A stretch of DNA of 64,000 nucleotides. Source: Cedecea selenatireducens. Lineage in GTDB: Bacteria > Pseudomonadota > Gammaproteobacteria > Enterobacterales > Enterobacteriaceae. Made by a program: the position numbers and the translations under genes. Below are positions 50,372 through 58,779 of this stretch, piece after piece; position 1 is the first letter of the stretch, and every line of letters starts with the position of its first letter. Location of the stretch: contig NZ_JBHIKW010000005.1 of the NCBI RefSeq assembly GCF_042138895.1, positions 124,001-188,000 of the forward strand, read 5' to 3'. The notes under the pieces are model-generated. The model saw only the letters and a program-made list of their open reading frames with translations, was not told the DNA's origin and searched no databases.

Positions 50372-50895
50372 GACGTCACTCCGCACACCATACGCGCTCC
50401 GCCGCCGCCGAGCATTGCCGGGTGGTCAGAGTGGTTATCGCCGCCGGCGTGGATCATCAGCGAGTGGCCTTTGAGGTCAGACATTCGCAGGCGAGGAGCC
50501 AGCACCGGGTAGGTTGCGGTGCCGTCGCTGTCTACATACAGCGCAGGCAGGTCGCCGAGGTGGCCGTTGCCCCACGGGCCTTCGTGTTTGCCGGTGTGGG
50601 CCGGATCTAAGTGGCCGCCCGCCGCCAGGCCTGCCACCATTTTGCCGTCCTGCATGCCGGGGCCGCAGTTCGGATTAGTGTGCACGTGGAAGCCGTGAAT
50701 CCCCGGTGGCAGGCCTTTCAGGTTTGGCGTAAAGACCACGCCATATTGGGTGGCGTGATATTCAATTGTGCCCGCTGGCGTTGAGGTGCCGTTGGCGTCC
50801 ACGGTGTTCATGGTCACGGTGGCGGCCTGCGCCAGCCCGGTACAGGCGAGGGCGGTAATACACAGCGTCAGTTTTAGCGTTTTTAACGTGTTCAT
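50368..50895 (-). CDS. sodC: Periplasmic Cu/Zn superoxide dismutase SodC
   Basis: 175 residues with a signal peptide (MNTLKTLKLTLCITALACTG, cut after AQA). Metal ligands: GFHVHTNPNC, GGHLDPAHTGKHEGP, GHLGDLPALYVDSDG and a C-terminal HAGGDNHSD; a disulphide is expected between the NPNC and MVCG cysteines. It converts superoxide to peroxide in the periplasm. Confidence 0.96.
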   Translation of the reverse strand: MNTLKTLKLTLCITALACTGLAQAATVTMNTVDANGTSTPAGTIEYHATQYGVVFTPNLKGLPPGIHGFHVHTNPNCGPGMQDGKMVAGLAAGGHLDPAHTGKHEGPWGNGHLGDLPALYVDSDGTATYPVLAPRLRMSDLKGHSLMIHAGGDNHSDHPAMLGGGGARMVCGVTS

Positions 50896-51320
50896 CGTTT
50901 AACCCTGTATTTTTATCGGATGATGCAAAGAGACAGATGTCGCAAAATTTTGTGCTGCGGGCTTATGCGCGGCAGCAAGCTGGTTATAACAAACCGATTT
51001 GCGGCGTGTTTGATTGCTCTGATAGGTAAAATTGTGGGTTGAAATTCAGCGTGAAGATTTTTAAAAACAATATTTTCATGAGCTTATCCTGTGGTCGGGA
51101 ACGATTAAAGGGAGAGGCCTGAATGAAAAATAAAGCGTATTTAGCGGTGATAAGCGAGAGTGCAAACGACCGGCTAACGATCGTTAAAAATTATTTGGCT
51201 GCTATGCCTTAACTAAAGCATAGATGATTGCGCTGAGCGGGTTGAATACGGTCGCTGAAAATTTCGAGATTTTTAAAAAGCCTTTAATTTTCATCCGGCT
51301 TGATAAATAAGATATATCCG
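50896..51320. other. Intergenic region between sodC and pnuC
   Basis: About 425 bases, AT-rich. It should contain the sodC promoter. One possible small ORF is listed at 51123-51212. No other structure recognised. Confidence 0.5.
51123..51212 (+). CDS. Possible 29-residue small protein
   Basis: ATG at 51123 follows a strong ribosome site (GGGAGAGG, five bases away). The peptide is MKNKAYLAVISESANDRLTI plus nine residues, ending AAMP. No promoter was identified and the length is within chance, so this is a tentative call. Confidence 0.3.
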   Translation: MKNKAYLAVISESANDRLTIVKNYLAAMP

Positions 51321-51322
51321 AA

Positions 51323-51349
51323 TAAAAAAAGGGCCGTTAAACGGCCCTT
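51323..51349 (-). terminator. pnuC operon terminator
   Basis: AAGGGCCGTT / AACGGCCCTT with a one-base loop, then seven T on the minus strand, 17 bases past the pnuC stop codon. Confidence 0.9.
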
Positions 51350-51366
51350 GAAGTGAATAAAAATAT

Positions 51367-52083
51367 TTAAGCCAGCGGCCGCGAGCCAATCATTCGGGCG
51401 CTCTTAATCCACGCCATAGAACCCATCACCGCAATCGCCGTCAGCAGGATGTACTCCAGCGACATGGCATACACGCCCTGAATGGCGTAAATCACCACGC
51501 TAATCACGTCGATAACCACCCACAGCAGCCAGTTCTCAACGTATTTACGGGTCATCAGCACCATCGCGGCGATCGACAGGATCAGCATCGCGGAATCCCA
51601 CAGCGGGAAGGCATCCGGCTGGAGCTGCGGCATCTCAACCGCCACGCCGAGGCTTTGCATAATGCCCACCGCAATGCGGGTCAGCACGGCGAAGACCGGG
51701 TCGATAAAGAAGGTCATCAGCGCGATGGCGACCAGGCACACCGCCACCAGCGTGAATGCTTTGCTGCGCGGCAGCCAGCGAATCTTCAGGGCGGCCTCGT
51801 TGGCTTCGTTCTGGCGGCTCCACGCATACCAGCCGTAAAGGTTGGCGGCGAAGAAGAACACCTGCAGCAGCAGGCTGGCGTAAAGCTGGATCTGGAAGAA
51901 AATCGCCGCAAACAGCGTGACGTTAATCAGGCCGAACAGGTAGTTGATGATTTTCTCTTTGCTGGCGAACCAGATGCAGAGCAGGCCGAAAACGGTGCCG
52001 ATGGCCTCGATCCACGAGAGCGCGTAGCCGCCTTCGCCAAGCGGAATGGTGACCATCACATTCTTAATGCTGAAGAAATCCAT
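51367..52083 (-). CDS. pnuC: PnuC-family nicotinamide riboside/nucleoside transporter
   Basis: 238 residues, seven membrane spans. Conserved PnuC segments: LSWIEAIGTVFGLLCIWFAS, NVTLFAAIFFQIQLYASLLL and TRKYVENWLLWVVIDVISVV. It facilitates uptake of nicotinamide riboside in the inner membrane; relatives carry other nucleosides or thiamine. It begins two bases after a nucleoside phosphorylase gene. It may be a paralogue of the main pnuC, since no nadA lies here. Confidence 0.92.
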   Translation of the reverse strand: MDFFSIKNVMVTIPLGEGGYALSWIEAIGTVFGLLCIWFASKEKIINYLFGLINVTLFAAIFFQIQLYASLLLQVFFFAANLYGWYAWSRQNEANEAALKIRWLPRSKAFTLVAVCLVAIALMTFFIDPVFAVLTRIAVGIMQSLGVAVEMPQLQPDAFPLWDSAMLILSIAAMVLMTRKYVENWLLWVVIDVISVVIYAIQGVYAMSLEYILLTAIAVMGSMAWIKSARMIGSRPLA

Positions 52084-52085
52084 GA

Positions 52086-52832
52086 TTACTGCTCCTGGCT
52101 GTCAAGGTAGAGCGCTTCGAGGGCGAGTAAGATCTCGCGGGATTCACCCTGCAGGCAGGACTGTTCCTGCTGCTGGTAGTTGTTAATGCCTTCTTCAAGA
52201 TTGCCGCTGTGCTCCACGACCACGTTGAGCACGGAGGCGATGCGTAAGCCGCGCAGCGCGCCGACCACCATTAGCGGCGCCGTTTCCATATCCGCGGCGA
52301 GGATGCCCTTGCCGGACCAGAACTGGTTAATCTCGTCTTCGCGTTCGGTGTAGAAGCTGTCGTGGCTGCGCACGTAGCCGCAGTGGCTGGCGTAGCCCAG
52401 GCGTTTGGCCTGTTGAGCAAGATGGTGCACCAGGCCGATGTCCGCGCAGGCCGGGTAGCCTTTGTCGATGTACATATTGCTGGTGCCGTCGTCCCGCACG
52501 GCGGCGGTGGCGATCACCAGGTCGCCGAGGCGGATGTGGTTTTGCATCGCCCCACAGCTGCCGATGCGGATCAGGTTGGTGACGCCAATCTGGCGCAGCT
52601 CTTCCACGGCGATGGCGGTAGAGGGCCCGCCCATGCCGGTGGACATCACCAGCACTTCCACCCCACGGAACCAGCCGCGCAGGGCACGATATTCCCGGTT
52701 GCTGCCGAAGTCTTCTACGTTTTCCAGAAACTGAGCGACGTGTTCCACGCGTTTAGGATCGCCCGGCAGGAGCGCATAACGGGCGTGCGTCATCTCCCGG
52801 CTGAGCCGGATATGGGGCTGGAGTTGGGTCAT
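52086..52832 (-). CDS. Uridine phosphorylase-like nucleoside phosphorylase
   Basis: 248 residues, NP-I family: LLPGDPKRVEHVAQFL at the phosphate site, STGMGGPSTAIAVEEL, RIGSCGAMQ, and the substrate site AADMETAPLMVVGALRG. It splits nucleosides with phosphate. Pairing with PnuC suggests it processes the imported nucleoside, possibly nicotinamide riboside or a pyrimidine nucleoside. Different enough from housekeeping Udp that the substrate is open. Confidence 0.88.
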   Translation of the reverse strand: MTQLQPHIRLSREMTHARYALLPGDPKRVEHVAQFLENVEDFGSNREYRALRGWFRGVEVLVMSTGMGGPSTAIAVEELRQIGVTNLIRIGSCGAMQNHIRLGDLVIATAAVRDDGTSNMYIDKGYPACADIGLVHHLAQQAKRLGYASHCGYVRSHDSFYTEREDEINQFWSGKGILAADMETAPLMVVGALRGLRIASVLNVVVEHSGNLEEGINNYQQQEQSCLQGESREILLALEALYLDSQEQ

Positions 52833-52890
52833 GATGTTTTACCTGGCGTTAAACGAGCCCTGTAAACGGGCTCAGGATTTACTGCTGTTT

Positions 52891-53580
52891 TTAATGTTCG
52901 GCGTGCTGGCGCAGGCGTTGAGGATCGATAACCTGAATATGCTCGCCGTGAATCACAATAATATTTTCTTCCCGCAGCTCGGATAAAATCCGGTTGATAC
53001 TGCGCGGCGCCACCGCAAACTGCTCGCTTAATTGCTGCTTATTAAGCAGGATGTCGCCCTGGATCTGCTGGTGTTTTTGCCATAACGCCAGGCAAATACG
53101 CTGATGTAACGAATAAAGAATGTCTTCTCCGGCCTTTTTGGAGAGCTGATAATATTGATCGCTGACGGCCTGTAATATTTTTTGATTAAAGTAATTGTCT
53201 AACGCCAGCCAGCGAATAAAATCTTCCCGCGTCAGCACTAATAGCGCCGCGTCGCTAACCGCTTCTACCGAGCAGATGTATTGCCGCCGCTCGAAGATTT
53301 CCAGCTCGCCCAGCATGTCGCCCTTTTTATAGCGCGCCTGGGAATATTTTCGCCCGTCGTCGGCGGTGGTGAAAACGTCAATTTCCCCTTTAACGATCAG
53401 GTGGAACTCATCGCAGGTTTCACCCTGGCGGAAGATCAGCGAGCCACGAGGGTAATGTTTTAGCTGCCACCTGCGCAGAATATCCAGCGGGCAATACTTC
53501 AGCAGCTCATACAGCGTCGGGTCGCCGGTCACTCTTTCAATGACGCTGAGCCAGTCGCTTTGTCTGCTCTCGTTTTTCAT
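52891..53580 (-). CDS. Crp/Fnr-family transcriptional regulator
   Basis: 229 residues from the ATG at 53580 (MKNESRQSDWLSVIERVTG); a GTG three codons earlier is possible. N-terminal cyclic-nucleotide-binding fold (FRQGETCDEFHLIVKGEIDV, then GDMLGELEIF), C-terminal HTH (LNKQQLSEQFAVAPRSINRI). No cysteine cluster for an iron-sulphur centre. It is the first gene before the phosphorylase and pnuC on the same strand, so it probably regulates them. Confidence 0.9.
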   Translation of the reverse strand: MKNESRQSDWLSVIERVTGDPTLYELLKYCPLDILRRWQLKHYPRGSLIFRQGETCDEFHLIVKGEIDVFTTADDGRKYSQARYKKGDMLGELEIFERRQYICSVEAVSDAALLVLTREDFIRWLALDNYFNQKILQAVSDQYYQLSKKAGEDILYSLHQRICLALWQKHQQIQGDILLNKQQLSEQFAVAPRSINRILSELREENIIVIHGEHIQVIDPQRLRQHAEH

Positions 53581-53806
53581 GGTGTTCACTATAAAATTTC
53601 CCGTCAAATAAGGACAGGACGCCCGTCCCGCGCAGCCCACAGATTAGCGCGAAAACTGCCAGCGGGATCTGAAATCCGCATCGTGGCCGGGACATTTGTC
53701 CCGCCGGTTCGCTGGGGGAGTGGGCGATTTGCTCTTTTTTCGTACATACTGTTTTTGAAGTTCACCCAATCTATTAACTGTTTATGATTTTAATCAAGGA
53801 GTTAAC

Positions 53807-54139
53807 ATGTCTGGTTGGTTCGAATTAAGCAAAAGCAGCGACGGGCAGTTCAAGTTTGTGCTCAAGGCCGGTAACGGGGAAGTGGTCCTCACCAGCGAGC
53901 TGTATAAAACCCGCGCCTCGGCGGACAACGGCATCGCCTCGGTGCGCACCAACAGCCCGCTGGACGAGCGCTACGACAAGAAGGTCGCCAGCAACGGGAA
54001 GTTCTACTTTAACCTCAAGGCCGGGAATCATCAGGTGATTGGCACCAGCCAGATGTACGCCACGGAGCAATCCCGCGACAAAGGCGTTGCCTCGGTGAAA
54101 AATAACGGTGGAACCGAAACGGTGAAAGATAAGACTTAA
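53807..54139 (+). CDS. YegP-like DUF1508 protein
   Basis: 110 residues made of two tandem DUF1508 repeats: FELSKSSDGQFKFVLKAGNG with SELYKTRASADNGIASVRTN, then VASNGKFYFNLKAGNHQVIG with SQMYATEQSRDKGVASVKNN. Matches E. coli YegP in length and layout. Function unknown. AAGGAGTTAAC ribosome site upstream. Confidence 0.93.
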   Translation: MSGWFELSKSSDGQFKFVLKAGNGEVVLTSELYKTRASADNGIASVRTNSPLDERYDKKVASNGKFYFNLKAGNHQVIGTSQMYATEQSRDKGVASVKNNGGTETVKDKT

Positions 54140-54150
54140 CCAAAACCTGG

Positions 54151-54218
54151 GGCGGCGGGGCAATCCGCGAGCATTCACCTGGGTGATGTTTCGCGTGATG
54201 CTGCCCCGGCCGCCTTTT
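54151..54218 (+). terminator. Long hairpin after the YegP-like gene
   Basis: GGCGGCGGGGCA (54151-54162) pairs with TGCCCCGGCCGCC (54202-54214), then TTTT; the loop has further pairing (CGCGA...TCGCG). It covers the first ATG codons of the next open frame, which argues for a later start there. Confidence 0.6.
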
Positions 54219-54272
54219 CCCGGCCGCAGCCTCAATGGCTTGTTGTTTATCGCCGGGAGCCTGGCCGTAAAA

Positions 54273-55466
54273 ATGAAAGTGGAATCTACCCCCGTGGCGT
54301 ATCGCCATGCCGGGCTTCATCTGCCCGCAGAGAATAAAATCCCCGGCACGAGTCTCCAGCAGCTTGTTTCTCAGGTCAAAGACAAAACAGGCATCGTGCC
54401 TGCACACCTTATCTCGCTCCAGCGCGTGGCCTCGGAGCACAACTGCATTATCGGCATTCGCCCGGTGGACAAGCTGTCGACGGCGCTGATCGAGGCCGGG
54501 CATCCAACCAAAGGTTTTCACATCAAGGGGAAAAGCGCCTCGTGGGGGCCGCAGGCAGGGTTTATCTGCGTGGAGCAGAGTTTTAGCAAGCTGGAGAACG
54601 CCTCGCCCGAGCGAATCGCAAAATTCAACTTGCAGACGCAGGCCTGTATCGCCGAAGGGCATGCCGTAGCCGTGCCGCTGGAGGTTTCCCAAAGCCGTCT
54701 GCATAACCTGTTTGAGCAGGGGCTTATCGATAAGCTTTCCCCGGAGAATACCCGCGGCGTGAGCCATCTCAGGGCCAGCGGGCCGGGCGGCGAGCGCTAT
54801 GCGTTTGAGGCCCAACGGCTGCCGGGGAACGGAGAGGCGCGATATCGAATTTCCCATCATGGTACGCCGCTGGAGGTGCTTGCTCCGCATGCCGAAGCCA
54901 GGCCCTTCACAGCAGATTATGATTTGCTGGTCATCGCCCCGCACGTTAGCGAGCTAGGGCCGGAAGACAATTTGCAGGTGCCGGACGTGTCGCATCAGGT
55001 TTTTCGCCAGCGGCTGGAAAATTACCGCACGCTTCCCGAGCACGCGGCGTTGCGGCAGGACTATGACGACCCGGCGAGCTTCTACCGCAAGAGCGACGGT
55101 GAGATAGGCAATGCCAGCGAACGCGCTCGCCGGATGATCGGCGTGCTTAACCAGGCGCTGGCAGGAGAGGGCGAAAAAGTCGTGCATCACGCAACCGACA
55201 ACGCCAACCCGGTGACCGACCCGGAGAGCAACTATCCGGCCACGTTTGCGCTGCCGTGCAAAATCGGACGCTTCGAGCCTTTGTGCATCATTGAGAATAA
55301 AGACGATTTGGCCGAGCTGGTGATGCAGGCGAAGAACGCGGGCTACCACGTGCCGCTGAATCCGCTGTGGGAAAAAGAGGTGCTTGGCGTGCGAAGCGAC
55401 AGGTTTACCGCCGCGAAGCTGACGCTGGAGGCGGCGCAGTTAGCAAGGCCGGTTCGGCAGCGTTGA
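54273..55466 (+). CDS. ExoY/edema-factor-type nucleotidyl cyclase (putative toxin)
   Basis: 397 residues from the ATG at 54273 (MKVESTPVAYRHAGLHLPAE). It aligns with Pseudomonas ExoY over nearly its whole length. Nucleotide-binding lysines: TKGFHIKGKSASWGPQAGF (Lys80 and Lys87, equal to ExoY Lys81 and Lys88). Metal-binding aspartates: TADYDLLVIAPH (Asp215, Asp217; ExoY 212, 214). Catalytic region: VVHHATDNANP (His306, Asn312; ExoY His291, Asn297), then NYPATFALP. Such enzymes make cAMP or cGMP after activation by a host cofactor (actin or calmodulin). No secretion system or chaperone gene is beside it and no signal peptide is seen, so delivery is unknown. Confidence 0.9.
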   Translation: MKVESTPVAYRHAGLHLPAENKIPGTSLQQLVSQVKDKTGIVPAHLISLQRVASEHNCIIGIRPVDKLSTALIEAGHPTKGFHIKGKSASWGPQAGFICVEQSFSKLENASPERIAKFNLQTQACIAEGHAVAVPLEVSQSRLHNLFEQGLIDKLSPENTRGVSHLRASGPGGERYAFEAQRLPGNGEARYRISHHGTPLEVLAPHAEARPFTADYDLLVIAPHVSELGPEDNLQVPDVSHQVFRQRLENYRTLPEHAALRQDYDDPASFYRKSDGEIGNASERARRMIGVLNQALAGEGEKVVHHATDNANPVTDPESNYPATFALPCKIGRFEPLCIIENKDDLAELVMQAKNAGYHVPLNPLWEKEVLGVRSDRFTAAKLTLEAAQLARPVRQR

Positions 55467-55611
55467 GATGTGTTTTGCGAGGCGTGCCGATATATCGAAC
55501 GAAAAAAGCTCAAAAGCGCACCCATTGTTCAAAAAATGATCGCGGACGGGTCGATACTGAAAACAGAAGCATATGACTTACCCAAAAGTTAACTCACAAA
55601 GGGATATGCTG

Positions 55612-55806
55612 ATGAAAAGAGATCTACAGGCAGTAAAGAATTTTGATTTTCTGGCGCGCAGCTTCGCGCATATGCAGGCTTCGGGGCAGCAGGTGAATCT
55701 CCAGGCCGTGACCGGCAACATGAGCCACGAGCAAAAAATGTGGTTCTGCGAACGCTTCAACCATTATTGCATCGAAGAATCCCGAGCCGCCGCGCTCGAA
55801 CACTGA
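55612..55806 (+). CDS. Small conserved-looking protein of unknown function
   Basis: 64 residues from the ATG at 55612 (MKRDLQAVKNFDFLARSFAH), with AAGGGA eight bases upstream; ATGs further up lack a ribosome site at the right distance. Sequence continues VNLQAVTGNMSHEQKMWFCE and ends in EH. Soluble, helical. A strong terminator follows directly. I do not recognise the family with certainty. Confidence 0.65.
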   Translation: MKRDLQAVKNFDFLARSFAHMQASGQQVNLQAVTGNMSHEQKMWFCERFNHYCIEESRAAALEH

Positions 55807-55838
55807 AACAACGGGCCAGTAGGCCCGTTGTTTGTTTT
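55807..55838 (+). terminator. Terminator after the small gene
   Basis: AACAACGGGCC-AGTA-GGCCCGTTGTT, perfect 11-base stem, followed by TGTTTT. Confidence 0.9.
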
Positions 55839-55877
55839 AGCCCTTCAAAGCGTTTACTCATCCAGGCTCATCGCTAA

Positions 55878-56135
55878 TTATCGGTTATCCAACTGGGCAC
55901 GCACATTGTTCAGGCCGGTCGTATTGATCCGGTACGGCTGCCCGTGGCTGGATTTAATCAGCTTCTTGGTTTTGAGTTTTTTGAACACGGCCAGCGTGCA
56001 GTCGCTAAGCAGCAAGCCTTCACGGGTATAACATTCAACGGCGGTGACGCGGCCAGAGCTGTCGCGGGTGTGAACGATGCGTCCCCCTTTCGCTAAAACG
56101 TGAAGGGTACGTTGTTCCTGACGGGATAAATTCAT
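55878..56135 (-). CDS. topAI: TopAI (YjhX) topoisomerase I inhibitor toxin
   Basis: 85 residues, collinear with E. coli YjhX (UPF0386): MNLSRQEQRTLHVLAKGGRI, then ECYTREGLLLSDCTLAVFKK and GQPYRINTTGLNNVRAQLDN. The E. coli protein binds and inhibits DNA topoisomerase I and is countered by the GNAT protein YjhQ from the same operon. Here no yjhQ follows; the next leftward space is occupied by an opposite-strand gene. So it is an orphan, or the antitoxin is elsewhere. Confidence 0.92.
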   Translation of the reverse strand: MNLSRQEQRTLHVLAKGGRIVHTRDSSGRVTAVECYTREGLLLSDCTLAVFKKLKTKKLIKSSHGQPYRINTTGLNNVRAQLDNR

Positions 56136-56201
56136 ACTGGAAAAGCCTTTTCATCATCATGTGCAAAACGTGCCAACACAACGCGTGTGTTCGCATACGG
56201 A

Positions 56202-56324
56202 TTAAGCGCAGTGATAATCAGTCCGTCCCGTGGTGGGCGGGGAGCTGATTATCTGATGATTACATTCTCCAGCATCAGGCCTCTGAGTGACTTCGGTTGA
56301 GGAAACGGGCGGATAATAACACAT
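56202..56324 (-). promoter_or_regulatory. Structured leader of topAI with possible small upstream ORF
   Basis: The region upstream of topAI has a perfect inverted repeat GATAATCAG / CTGATTATC (56213-56221 and 56245-56253). A 40-codon frame (MCYYPPVSSTEVTQRPDAGE...) fills 56202-56324. In E. coli, topAI is controlled by an antibiotic-sensing leader peptide, toiL. The frame here has no good ribosome site and may overlap the promoter, so the peptide itself is uncertain. Confidence 0.45.
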
Positions 56325-56343
56325 AAAAACTAGAGGGGAATAG

Positions 56344-57267
56344 TCAAGGGATCCAGCTGTCCCACGCGGGCTGCGGCGCAAGTTGCTCTACCAGGAAATC
56401 AATAAACGACCGGACCTTCGGGTTGCTGTATTTGCTCGGGAAATAGAGGGCGTACAGCGCATGGGTTTCGTAGGTGATGATACCGTCCAGCAGCAGCGGG
56501 GTTAGCTCGTCCTTTTGAATATGGTCGCCAATCAGGTAGGTGGGCAGGTAGGCGACGCCCTGGTTTTCCAGTACGGATTTAAGCAGCACCAGGCTGCTGT
56601 TAGCCTGGATTGGGGTGCGCATTTTTAGCAGGTGCTGCCGCTCGTGCTCGTCGGTAGTTTTAATCAGCGGCGTTAACCCAGGGTAAACCAGGCAGTCGTG
56701 CGTCACCAGGTCCGTGCGTTTGCCCGGCATCCCTTTCTTGCTGAGATAGTCAGCGGTAGCGCAGTAGGCCCAGCGTACCGGCGCCAGTTTGCGCATGGCG
56801 TAATTTTGCGGCGGAGAGGTGGATATTCTCAGGGCGATATCAAAGTCGGATTCATTAAGATTAATAAAGTTATCGTTAAGGTCGATATAAAGATTCACGT
56901 CGGGGAAGTTCGCCCGGTATTTATCAACCAGGTTGACCAGCCTGGCGTAGCCGAACGCAATCGAGCAGGTGATGCGTAATTCCCCCTGCGGATTATTGTA
57001 ATAGCTGGATGTGGTATTTAGCGTATCGTCGAACTCTTTAATTAACTTATTAGCGCGGTTAAACAAATATTGCCCCGCATCGGTCAGCGTAATGCTGCGG
57101 GTCGTTCTTTTGATAAGCGTTGTTCCCAGCAAATCCTCCAGCGCCGCCAGGCTCTTGCTCACCGCCGAAGGCGACACGCTGAGCTGCGCCGCAGCTTCAG
57201 ACAGCCCGCCGCAATCGATAATTTTGACGAATACCTCGAGATGCTTGAGTGAAATTGGCGCGCTCAT
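56344..57267 (-). CDS. LysR-family transcriptional regulator
   Basis: 307 residues. N-terminal HTH (LKHLEVFVKIIDCGGLSEAA, then LSVSPSAVSKSLAALEDLLG), C-terminal substrate-binding domain. It is divergent from the symporter/C-S lyase pair, with 225 bases between the two start codons, the usual position of a dedicated LysR activator. Effector unknown, plausibly the transported amino acid. Confidence 0.92.
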   Translation of the reverse strand: MSAPISLKHLEVFVKIIDCGGLSEAAAQLSVSPSAVSKSLAALEDLLGTTLIKRTTRSITLTDAGQYLFNRANKLIKEFDDTLNTTSSYYNNPQGELRITCSIAFGYARLVNLVDKYRANFPDVNLYIDLNDNFINLNESDFDIALRISTSPPQNYAMRKLAPVRWAYCATADYLSKKGMPGKRTDLVTHDCLVYPGLTPLIKTTDEHERQHLLKMRTPIQANSSLVLLKSVLENQGVAYLPTYLIGDHIQKDELTPLLLDGIITYETHALYALYFPSKYSNPKVRSFIDFLVEQLAPQPAWDSWIP

Positions 57268-57492
57268 TCTTTCCTTTTATTCACAAGTGATTTGCGGAAA
57301 CGGTATTAATTCCCCATACCAATCCAATTTCAAAAGTGTAACTATTGCGCTGTAGTAAATAAAGAAGTTAGAAAATGAATTTTATACATCATTAGTGATT
57401 TGCATCACAAAAGCCCGGGGATTTAATTGCAGCAGTTGGTAATTGTGATTTTCGTCCCAGTTATTATTACTTTTATTGAGAAGGTATCCTTT

Positions 57493-58737
57493 ATGTGGAC
57501 ACGCCTCGAACCCTACAAATCATCATTTGTTCTTTTATTTGCCCTTATTGTCGGTGGCCTGCTGGGTATTTATGCCCCGACTTACGCCATTAAATTACAG
57601 CCCGTCGGGCAAATATTCCTCAACCTGTTGTTTATGATTATTGTGCCGCTGGTTGGCGTCAGCGTGATGTCTTCTATTGCCGGCATGACCGATCTTAAAA
57701 GGCTGGGCCGCATCATGGTGGTTATTTTTATTGTCTCCATCGCCATGGCGCTTATTCCTGCCGCAGGCATTGTGCTGCTGGCACTTTGGTACAACCCGGC
57801 TCAGGGCGTGACCATCGATCTTTCTCACTCGGTGAAAGGCGGCTCGGGGGAGATGGATTTTGTCAGCATGGTGACCACCAGCGACTTCGTTGGCCTGTTT
57901 TCCAAGTCGAACATTCTGGCGCTGATCGTCATCGCGATTATTGCCGGGGTGGCGATTGGCCAGTCGGCGGACGCGGGCAGGCGCATCGCCGCTCTGCTGC
58001 AGGATGCCAACACCGTTATCATGAAAATTGTCTCGATTATCATGCAGGTGGCACCGATCGGGCTGGGCTGCTACTTCGCGGCCACCATGGCAAGTCAGGA
58101 TGCCGCGCTGCTGATGACCTTTGCCCGCGCCATCGGGCTGTTTATGGCCGCAACGCTTATCTATTACGTGCTTGGCTCCATTTTCTACTCGTGGATTGGC
58201 GGCGGGATCCCGGCGGTGAAAGCGTTCTGGCGGCACGCCATTGAACCTTCAGCCACCGCGCTGGGCACCTGTTCTTCGCTCGGGACGCTGCCGGTTACGC
58301 TGCGCGCGGGCAAGGCGATGGGTATCAATCCTGAAATCGTCGATGTCTCGATTCCGCTGCTGGTTAACCTCAATAAAGGCGGTGTGGCGATGATTGCCGC
58401 GCTGAAAATCGTCTTTATCTATTCGGTTCTCGGCCTGCCGTTTACCAGCGAAACCTTCTTCCTCGCGATGCTGATTGCCGTGCTGTCGGCCATTATCGTT
58501 GGCGGCGTGCCGGGCGGCGCGTTCCTCGGGGAAATCTTTATTGTGACCACGCTGGGTCTGCCGATGGAGGCCATCCCGCTGCTGGTGGTGCTTGGCACCA
58601 TTACCGACGCCCCGGCCACGCTCATCAACGTTATTCACGATCTTAATGCGGCACAAATCGTTGAGCGGTTTGCCGGAAAGAAGCGCACTGAACCTCAGGC
58701 AAGCGCCCCGCTGGCGGCGGACGGTATTGCGGGCTAA
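57493..58737 (+). CDS. Dicarboxylate/amino acid:cation symporter (DAACS family)
   Basis: 414 residues from the ATG at 57493 (MWTRLEPYKSSFVLLFALIV), with GAGAAGG upstream. Membrane protein with the DAACS hallmarks: NLLFMIIVPLVGVSVMSSIA, the serine-rich loop TALGTCSSLGTLPVT, and GGVPGGAFLGEIFIVTTLG near HP2. Relatives carry glutamate, C4-dicarboxylates, serine or cystine with Na+ or H+. The following MetC-like gene suggests a sulphur amino acid. Confidence 0.9.
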   Translation: MWTRLEPYKSSFVLLFALIVGGLLGIYAPTYAIKLQPVGQIFLNLLFMIIVPLVGVSVMSSIAGMTDLKRLGRIMVVIFIVSIAMALIPAAGIVLLALWYNPAQGVTIDLSHSVKGGSGEMDFVSMVTTSDFVGLFSKSNILALIVIAIIAGVAIGQSADAGRRIAALLQDANTVIMKIVSIIMQVAPIGLGCYFAATMASQDAALLMTFARAIGLFMAATLIYYVLGSIFYSWIGGGIPAVKAFWRHAIEPSATALGTCSSLGTLPVTLRAGKAMGINPEIVDVSIPLLVNLNKGGVAMIAALKIVFIYSVLGLPFTSETFFLAMLIAVLSAIIVGGVPGGAFLGEIFIVTTLGLPMEAIPLLVVLGTITDAPATLINVIHDLNAAQIVERFAGKKRTEPQASAPLAADGIAG

Positions 58738-58779
58738 GCCCTCTGAATGGAATGAATCAGGAAATAACGGGAGATTTTT

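Noticed and set aside
54183..54272. Extension of the cyclase gene to the ATG at 54183
   Set aside because: The first codons lie within a long hairpin that looks like the terminator of the previous gene, and ExoY similarity begins later.
54015..54944. 309-residue open frame opposite the cyclase gene
   Set aside because: The plus-strand protein has clear ExoY homology; this is its shadow.
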